Of a stretch of 64,000 nt of DNA, positions 59,284 to 64,000 are shown piece by piece. The DNA comes from RGIG9060 sp036307825 (lineage in GTDB: Bacteria; Spirochaetota; Spirochaetia; Treponematales; Treponemataceae). Each line of letters begins with the position of its first letter. Position 1 is the stretch's first letter. The notes under the pieces were generated by a model. The model was given only the letters and a program-made list of their open reading frames with translations. It ran no database searches and was not told where the DNA came from. The stretch covers positions 10,768 to 74,767 of the forward strand of contig JAXJWW010000104.1 in assembly GCA_036307825.1 (NCBI GenBank), written 5' to 3'. A program made the translations under genes and the position numbers.

Positions 59284-59344
59284 ATTAAGTATATTTATCA
59301 TTATACACGATATATGTCGTATTATCAAGTATTTTATACGTAAA

Positions 59345-59701
59345 ATGCAGTATTTTCACATTATGGATTCAGTTTTTAAACAGACTTTACGTGCTGAAAT
59401 GGATTTTCAAGACATAAAAGTAAAAGAACTTGCAAACAGAACGGGTATATCTCAAAGAACATTAGAAGGATACTTAGGAAGTAGAGCTTCAATACCACCT
59501 GCAGATGTTGCGGTAAAAATTGCTAATGCCCTCAATGTCTCAGTTGAATACTTGGTTACAGGAAAAAACAATAATCTTTCTAATGTAGTTAGTAAAAATA
59601 ACGAATTAGATGAAAAAATTAAGAATCTATCTATAAACAAAAAACTTATATTGAAAGATTTTATTGATTTAATTGATAACTATGAAATTAATAAAACATA
59701 A
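59345..59701 (+). CDS. XRE-family repressor-like protein
   Basis: The protein of about 112-118 residues has a phage-repressor-type helix-turn-helix at about residues 20-75: KELANRTGISQRTLEGYLG and VKIANALNVSVEYLVTGK. A short charged tail follows. The start is unsure: ATG 59345 or ATG 59363 (MDSVFKQTL); neither has a ribosome site. It is divergent from three small minus-strand genes with palindromes between, the layout of a repressor-controlled module. Confidence 0.82.
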   Translation: MQYFHIMDSVFKQTLRAEMDFQDIKVKELANRTGISQRTLEGYLGSRASIPPADVAVKIANALNVSVEYLVTGKNNNLSNVVSKNNELDEKIKNLSINKKLILKDFIDLIDNYEINKT

Positions 59702-59735
59702 CAAAATGAACGTATCCTAAAAGTTATCCAGTATT

Positions 59736-59821
59736 GTTTCATCAAGTGGCTACAAAGAACTTGCAAAGTTGATGGAACAAGATATTTGTCTTGCAAAACT
59801 ACTAGAAAGTAACATATACTG
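59736..59821 (+). pseudogene. Remnant 3' end of the methyltransferase gene
   Basis: Encodes SSSGYKELAKLMEQDICLAK, then LLESN and a few residues to a TGA. The intact gene ends SSGYKEIANLVNQDICLAKL-ME. The DNA match is 59740-59807. It is best explained as the original gene end, displaced by the XRE cassette. Confidence 0.75.
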
Positions 59822-59851
59822 AGAATATATTTTAAATATCGAGGTTTTATA

Positions 59852-60076
59852 ATGGAAGATAAAATTAAAAGAGCTATTGAACATATCCGACCACAATTAC
59901 AGGCTGACGGTGGAGATATCGAATTTGTAAAATTTGATGAAGAAGGCAAAGTTCATGTAAGATTAACTGGTGCTTGTGGAAGTTGCCCAATGGCAACAAT
60001 GACATTAAAATCTGGAGTAGAAGTTTTCTTAAAAGAAAATATTCCAGAAGTTACAGAAGTTGTTCAAGTTTTCTAA
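59852..60076 (+). CDS. NifU-like C-terminal domain iron-sulfur protein
   Basis: The 74-residue protein is a stand-alone NifU C-terminal domain with IRPQLQADGGDIEFVKFDEE and the CGSCP motif (CxxC) near residue 42, which carries an Fe-S cluster for delivery to client proteins. GAGG precedes the ATG. It lies directly after the displaced methyltransferase end. Assignment is firm at family level. Confidence 0.93.
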   Translation: MEDKIKRAIEHIRPQLQADGGDIEFVKFDEEGKVHVRLTGACGSCPMATMTLKSGVEVFLKENIPEVTEVVQVF

Positions 60077-60099
60077 TTGAACCTTATCAATTTTTTATA

Positions 60100-60128
60100 T
60101 TGAAAATAAATATTCTCCTTGCTATAAT
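60100..60128 (+). promoter_or_regulatory. Leaderless-type promoter with extended -10
   Basis: TTGAAA, 17 bp, TG-C-TATAAT, 6 nt, ATG at 60135. Confidence 0.7.
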
Positions 60129-60134
60129 GATTAT

Positions 60135-60845
60135 ATGAGTAAAAATATCATTTTAGCAGGGAAAGAATATTCCAAAAATTCTGATTTAGAAAAAATCGCA
60201 CAAACTTTAGAATTAAATCCATTTGTTACAACTCAATTTTTTGAAGAAGCAAACACAAAAATTATTTCTACAAATACAACTTGGAACAGAAGTTCTCCGA
60301 TTTCAGCACATTCAGTAGTTATCAATGCAGAAAATTATTTTGGACAAATTGATGGTGCAGTTTTATTCTTTGATTCACTTGCTTATGATAAAATTTTTGT
60401 ACATAACACCCTTGATGAATTTACTCGCGCCACAGATGAGTTAATTTTAGGATACAACTATCTTACTTTAGAACTTTTACGCAGATTTTCTGAACATAAA
60501 CAAGGAAAACTTTTTTTTGTAATTCAAAAACAAGAATCCCTTGCAGATAATTTGAAAAATCCACAAAAACAACAATCTCCTCAACAAAATTTAGGTTTGA
60601 TTACAAGCATGGCTCAAAGTGCCTTTAAATCATTTGCAGAAAATATCGCTGCTTTGAATTTTAATCCAAACGGAAATTTTGTTTATCTTTTAGAAGTTTC
60701 TTCTGAAGTTTCAGAAGAAGAAATTCTTTCCTGGATTTCAACAAAAATGCAAGAAAATTTGCCAGTTTACAAAAATCCTAAAAATGCTGTAACTTGGCAA
60801 TCAACAGAAAATAAAAGTAAATTTCAAATTCCTTTTATGAAATAG
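60135..60845 (+). CDS. Protein of unknown function, distantly SDR-like
   Basis: The 236-residue protein shows an alternating strand-helix pattern like a degenerate short-chain dehydrogenase (FGQIDGAVLFFDSLAYDK in the place of the Asp-Ala-Gly region, then SAFKSFAENIAALNFNPNGN). It lacks the glycine-rich cofactor loop and the YxxxK pair, so it is probably not a normal dehydrogenase. It has its own near-consensus promoter at leaderless spacing and is followed 19 nt later by metF. Function is unknown. Confidence 0.6.
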   Translation: MSKNIILAGKEYSKNSDLEKIAQTLELNPFVTTQFFEEANTKIISTNTTWNRSSPISAHSVVINAENYFGQIDGAVLFFDSLAYDKIFVHNTLDEFTRATDELILGYNYLTLELLRRFSEHKQGKLFFVIQKQESLADNLKNPQKQQSPQQNLGLITSMAQSAFKSFAENIAALNFNPNGNFVYLLEVSSEVSEEEILSWISTKMQENLPVYKNPKNAVTWQSTENKSKFQIPFMK

Positions 60846-60864
60846 AAATTTTAGCGGAGAGAAT

Positions 60865-61749
60865 ATGAACACAAGTGAAATTTTCAAAAATAAAACAACA
60901 TTTTCTTTTGAAGTTTTTCCACCTAAAAAAACAAGTCCAATAGAAACAATTTACAATACACTTGATGAACTTAAAAATTTAAAACCTGATTTTATCAGCG
61001 TAACTTTTGGTGCTGGCGGAAGTGAAAATTCAGAAACAACTCTTTCTATTGCAAACAGAATAAAAACAGTTTGTAATGTAGAAAGCGTAGTTCATCTTCC
61101 ATGTATCAATCTTACTAAAGAAGACGCAACTTCCTTGCTTACAGATTTTAGAGCAGCGGGAATTGAAAATATTCTTGCTTTACGGGGCGATAAAGTTGAA
61201 GGGAAAGAACCTTGCAACGATTTTTTACACGCAAGTGATTTAATTCAATTTATAAAAGAATTTGATGCGTTAAATCAAGATAGTTCAGAACAAAGTTTTA
61301 ACATCATCGGAGCTTGTTATCCAGAAGGGCATCCAGATTCACCTTCTCTTGTGGATGATATTAAAAATCTAAAAATAAAAGTTGATGCTGGAGCAAGTCA
61401 TTTAATTTCTCAGTTATTTTTTGATAACAACTGTTTTTATGATTTTCTCGAAAAAACAAAACTTGCAGGAATCAATGTTCCAATTGAAGCGGGAATTATG
61501 CCTGTTGTAAACAAAGCTCAAATTGAAAGAATGGTTAGTCGTTGTGGAGTTGTTCTTCCTAAAAAATATACAGCAATGATGGAAAAATATGGCGACAACG
61601 CTGAAGCAATTAGAGATGCAGGAATTGCCTACGCAATCGACCAAATCGTAGATTTAGTAAGTCAGGGCGTAGATGGAATTCACCTTTACACAATGAATAA
61701 TCCATTTGTTGCAAAAAAAATTACACAAGCAGTTGAATCATTGTTCTGA
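60865..61749 (+). CDS. metF: Methylenetetrahydrofolate reductase
   Basis: MetF reduces 5,10-methylene-THF to 5-methyl-THF for methionine synthesis. The 294-residue TIM barrel has FSFEVFPPKKTSPIETIYNT, SVTFGAGGSE, LALRGDKVEG and GACYPEGHPDSP, all typical. GGAG precedes the ATG. It is followed 20 nt later by the XPB gene and is probably co-transcribed with the gene before it. Confidence 0.96.
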   Translation: MNTSEIFKNKTTFSFEVFPPKKTSPIETIYNTLDELKNLKPDFISVTFGAGGSENSETTLSIANRIKTVCNVESVVHLPCINLTKEDATSLLTDFRAAGIENILALRGDKVEGKEPCNDFLHASDLIQFIKEFDALNQDSSEQSFNIIGACYPEGHPDSPSLVDDIKNLKIKVDAGASHLISQLFFDNNCFYDFLEKTKLAGINVPIEAGIMPVVNKAQIERMVSRCGVVLPKKYTAMMEKYGDNAEAIRDAGIAYAIDQIVDLVSQGVDGIHLYTMNNPFVAKKITQAVESLF

Positions 61750-61769
61750 TAGTAGTAAAATAGAACATT

Positions 61770-63473
61770 GTGCAATATTCAAATCCTTTAATCGTACAAA
61801 GCGACAAAACTCTTTTACTTGATGTTCATGCTCCTTTAGCAGAAGAATGCAGAAACGCCCTTATTCCATTTGCAGAGTTAGAGCGTTCTCCGGAACATCT
61901 TCACACTTATCGACTTTCTCCTCTTTCACTTTGGAATGCCAGTAGTGCAGGAATTTCTACAGAACAAATCATTGAGTCTTTAGAAAAATTTGCAAAATAT
62001 GATGTTCCTCAAAGTATAAAAGATTGGATTGAAAATACTGCAAACAAATTTGGAAAAATCATCATCAAAGGAATTGAAAATGATTCCGGCGAAGAATACA
62101 AAAATTATCTTTACTTAGAAACTGCCACAAGTTTAATTTTCAAAGAACTTAGCGCAAATAAAACTTTATCAAAATATTTATTTCCTACAGAAAAAGAAAA
62201 TACTTTTTTAATTCAACTTACAGACAGAGGAACAATAAAACAAGAACTATTAAAATTATCCTGGCCTGTAAAAGATGAAGCTCCGTTAAAAGATGGAGAA
62301 CCTTTAGAAATCAAACTTAGACAAACTTGCAAATCTTCTGGCAAAGAATTTAAAGTTAGAGATTATCAAAAAGAAGCAGGACAGTCTGTAATTGGTGATA
62401 AAAGTGCTGGAACTGGTTTTGGAACAATTGTTCTTCCTTGCGGTTCTGGAAAAACTGTTGTTGGAATAAATATAATGTCAATGTTGCAAACAAATACATT
62501 GATTCTTACAACAAATATTTCTGCCGTTCATCAATGGATTGCAGAGTTGCTAGACAAAACCGAATTAACAGAAGAGCAAATCGGAGAATACACTGGCGAA
62601 AATAAAACTATCAAACCAGTTACAGTTGCAACTTATCAAATTTTAACTTGGCGTCCAGAAAAAGATGGAGAATATCCACACTTTCAATTATTCCGAGAAA
62701 ATTCTTGGGGCTTGATTATTTACGATGAAGTTCATCTTCTTCCTGCTCCAGTTTTTAGAGTAACAGCAGAATTGCAAACAGTTCGTCGCGTAGGATTAAC
62801 TGCAACTCTTGTTAGAGAAGACGGATGCGAAGGTCATGTTTTTTCTCTTGTTGGTCCAAAGCGATACGATGTTCCTTGGAAAGAATTAGAAGCGGCAAAA
62901 TTTATCGCTAGTGCTGAATGTGTAGAAATTCGAGTTGATTTAGATAAAACGAAAGAAGTTGATTATGCAGTTGCAAATCAAAGAGAAAAATATAAAATTG
63001 CAAGTGTTAATCAAAATAAATTTCCAGTTGTAAAAACTTTAGTAGAAAAATTTACCGAAGATAAAATTTTAGTTATTGGACAATATCTTGATCAACTTGA
63101 TGAAGTTGCAAAACTTTTAGATGCTCCAATTATCACAGGAAAAACTTCTAATGCAGACAGAGATGTTCTTTACAAAAAATTCCGTGAAGGCGAAATTCGA
63201 GTTTTAGTTGTTTCAAAAGTTGCAAACTTTGCAATCGATTTACCAGATGCTTCAATTGCAATTCAAATTTCTGGAACTTTCGGAAGTAGACAAGAAGAAG
63301 CGCAACGACTTGGAAGAATTTTGCGACCAAAAGAAAGAACTTCAAGATTTTTTACTTTGATAACTCGAGATACTGTGGAAGAAAATTTTGGAGCAAATCG
63401 ACAAAAGTTTTTAGCAGAACAAGGTTACGCTTACAAACTAATTCGTAATATTGAACAACTTGAGGAATTGTAA
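61770..63473 (+). CDS. XPB/Rad25-type DNA helicase
   Basis: This 567-residue superfamily 2 helicase resembles bacterial homologues of eukaryotic XPB. Walker A is LPCGSGKTVVG near residue 220, the DEAH-like box is YDEVHLLPA, the RED-type motif is LVREDGCEG, and motif VI is QEEAQRLGRILRPK. The N-terminal 190 residues are the damage-recognition-like region. The start is GTG 61770 without an obvious ribosome site. The gene downstream begins at the stop codon and may encode a partner. A role in repair is inferred. Confidence 0.92.
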   Translation: MQYSNPLIVQSDKTLLLDVHAPLAEECRNALIPFAELERSPEHLHTYRLSPLSLWNASSAGISTEQIIESLEKFAKYDVPQSIKDWIENTANKFGKIIIKGIENDSGEEYKNYLYLETATSLIFKELSANKTLSKYLFPTEKENTFLIQLTDRGTIKQELLKLSWPVKDEAPLKDGEPLEIKLRQTCKSSGKEFKVRDYQKEAGQSVIGDKSAGTGFGTIVLPCGSGKTVVGINIMSMLQTNTLILTTNISAVHQWIAELLDKTELTEEQIGEYTGENKTIKPVTVATYQILTWRPEKDGEYPHFQLFRENSWGLIIYDEVHLLPAPVFRVTAELQTVRRVGLTATLVREDGCEGHVFSLVGPKRYDVPWKELEAAKFIASAECVEIRVDLDKTKEVDYAVANQREKYKIASVNQNKFPVVKTLVEKFTEDKILVIGQYLDQLDEVAKLLDAPIITGKTSNADRDVLYKKFREGEIRVLVVSKVANFAIDLPDASIAIQISGTFGSRQEEAQRLGRILRPKERTSRFFTLITRDTVEENFGANRQKFLAEQGYAYKLIRNIEQLEEL

Positions 63474-64000
63474 ATGATAGAACGAAAAGAAAATCCACAA
63501 GTGCAAAAAATAATTGAATGGCGTGAAACTCTTTCAGGAATGGAAAATCAACAATTTTTCAGTTTGATACATCTTTATCTTGGCGAAGTAAAAACTCCAT
63601 ACAACAAACAAAATTTAATTGAACAACTCAGCAGTTTTATTCGGAAAGAAGAAAATCAAAATTTGATTTTTAATATGCTTTCTGAAAATGATATTTTAAT
63701 TTTAAACGCAATTTATTTTATACAAAATTGTACACAAGAAAAATTATCAACTTTTTTTTCTGGCACTTTTAATTTTGCAAGTTTGTATGAATCTTTAATC
63801 AATCTTGAAGAACGATTATTAGTTTACAAAAAAATTGATTCAGAAAATAAAACTCATTGTTACAAAATAAATCCAATTCTTGAAAAAAAACTTTTATCAG
63901 TTTTAAAACTTTCTGCATTATTGCCAAATCCACAAATTGAAAATTCGCAATCAAAAATAAATGACAAAAATAATTTTCAAATCACGCCTTTACTTTTAGG
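63474..64000 (+). CDS. Gene adjacent to XPB, cut by the window edge (possible helicase-associated protein)
   Basis: The frame starts at ATG 63474, immediately after the XPB stop, with GAGG 8 nt upstream, and runs off the end with 175 codons visible. The visible part is helical (FFSLIHLYLGEVKTPYNKQN, LINLEERLLVYKKID) and winged-helix-like. Bacterial XPB genes in other phyla often sit next to a helicase-associated-domain protein, and this may be the spirochaetal equivalent. The identity cannot be settled without the C-terminal part. Confidence 0.6.
   Translation, partial: MIERKENPQVQKIIEWRETLSGMENQQFFSLIHLYLGEVKTPYNKQNLIEQLSSFIRKEENQNLIFNMLSENDILILNAIYFIQNCTQEKLSTFFSGTFNFASLYESLINLEERLLVYKKIDSENKTHCYKINPILEKKLLSVLKLSALLPNPQIENSQSKINDKNNFQITPLLL

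Overview
The window reads as a stretch of chromosome from a low-GC, host-associated spirochaete, most likely a Treponema. This rests on gene content: a P13-family spirochaetal porin, a bacterial XPB/Rad25 helicase, a TdeIII-like restriction enzyme, an acyl-ACP thioesterase, several MKK-type lipoproteins and outer-membrane-like proteins, HD-GYP and chemotaxis proteins, and strongly AT-rich coding. No rRNA, tRNA, CRISPR array, transposase or integrase was seen. Species assignment is inference.

Layout. 1-8.8 kb: small envelope proteins, tyrS, an NlpC/P60 lipoprotein, an HD-GYP sensor, acyl-ACP thioesterase, AlkD, PAP2, threonine aldolase. 8.8-9.3 kb: a small cassette that looks like a type I toxin-antitoxin locus. 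9.3-18.6 kb: flavoprotein, rtcB with an XRE regulator, ybaK, three exported proteins, an M14 peptidase, glnA and a P13-like porin. 18.6-27.9 kb: MerR-CPBP pair, a STAS-like protein, the aroDE-rpiA-rluA operon, a TSCPD protein and the gadBC acid-resistance pair. 28.0-30.2 kb: a restriction-modification system. 30.4-43.0 kb: pepF, an ADA-like hydrolase, mnmG, an MCP, the proABC operon and def-fmt-PASTA. 43.1-50.8 kb: nhaC, a class III cyclase, membrane proteins, a flavodiiron protein and an Aat-like transferase. 50.9-55.4 kb: a frameshifted Pif1-like helicase, a vapBC cassette, a MATE transporter and mntP. 55.5-64 kb: parAB, a methyltransferase, an XRE/zinc-ribbon cassette, a NifU-like protein, metF, XPB and a possible partner.

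Three themes cut across the genes. First, many genes lack a Shine-Dalgarno sequence but have a good -35/-10 promoter whose -10 box ends 6-7 nt before the start codon. This suggests that leaderless mRNA is a common mode of expression here; it also corrects several start codons, and in two cases (mnmG, aat-like) a TTG that could be taken for a start is part of the -35 box. Second, three small accessory cassettes (type I toxin-antitoxin; vapBC; XRE plus zinc-ribbon module) are each flanked by a diverged direct copy (34-72 bp) of the end of the neighbouring host gene, which points to a shared way of entering the chromosome without a visible recombinase. Third, the helicase gene has an apparently good leaderless start followed by a run of nine T that breaks the frame.

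All assignments come from reading the sequence and recalling protein families. No database search, structure prediction or expression data was available.
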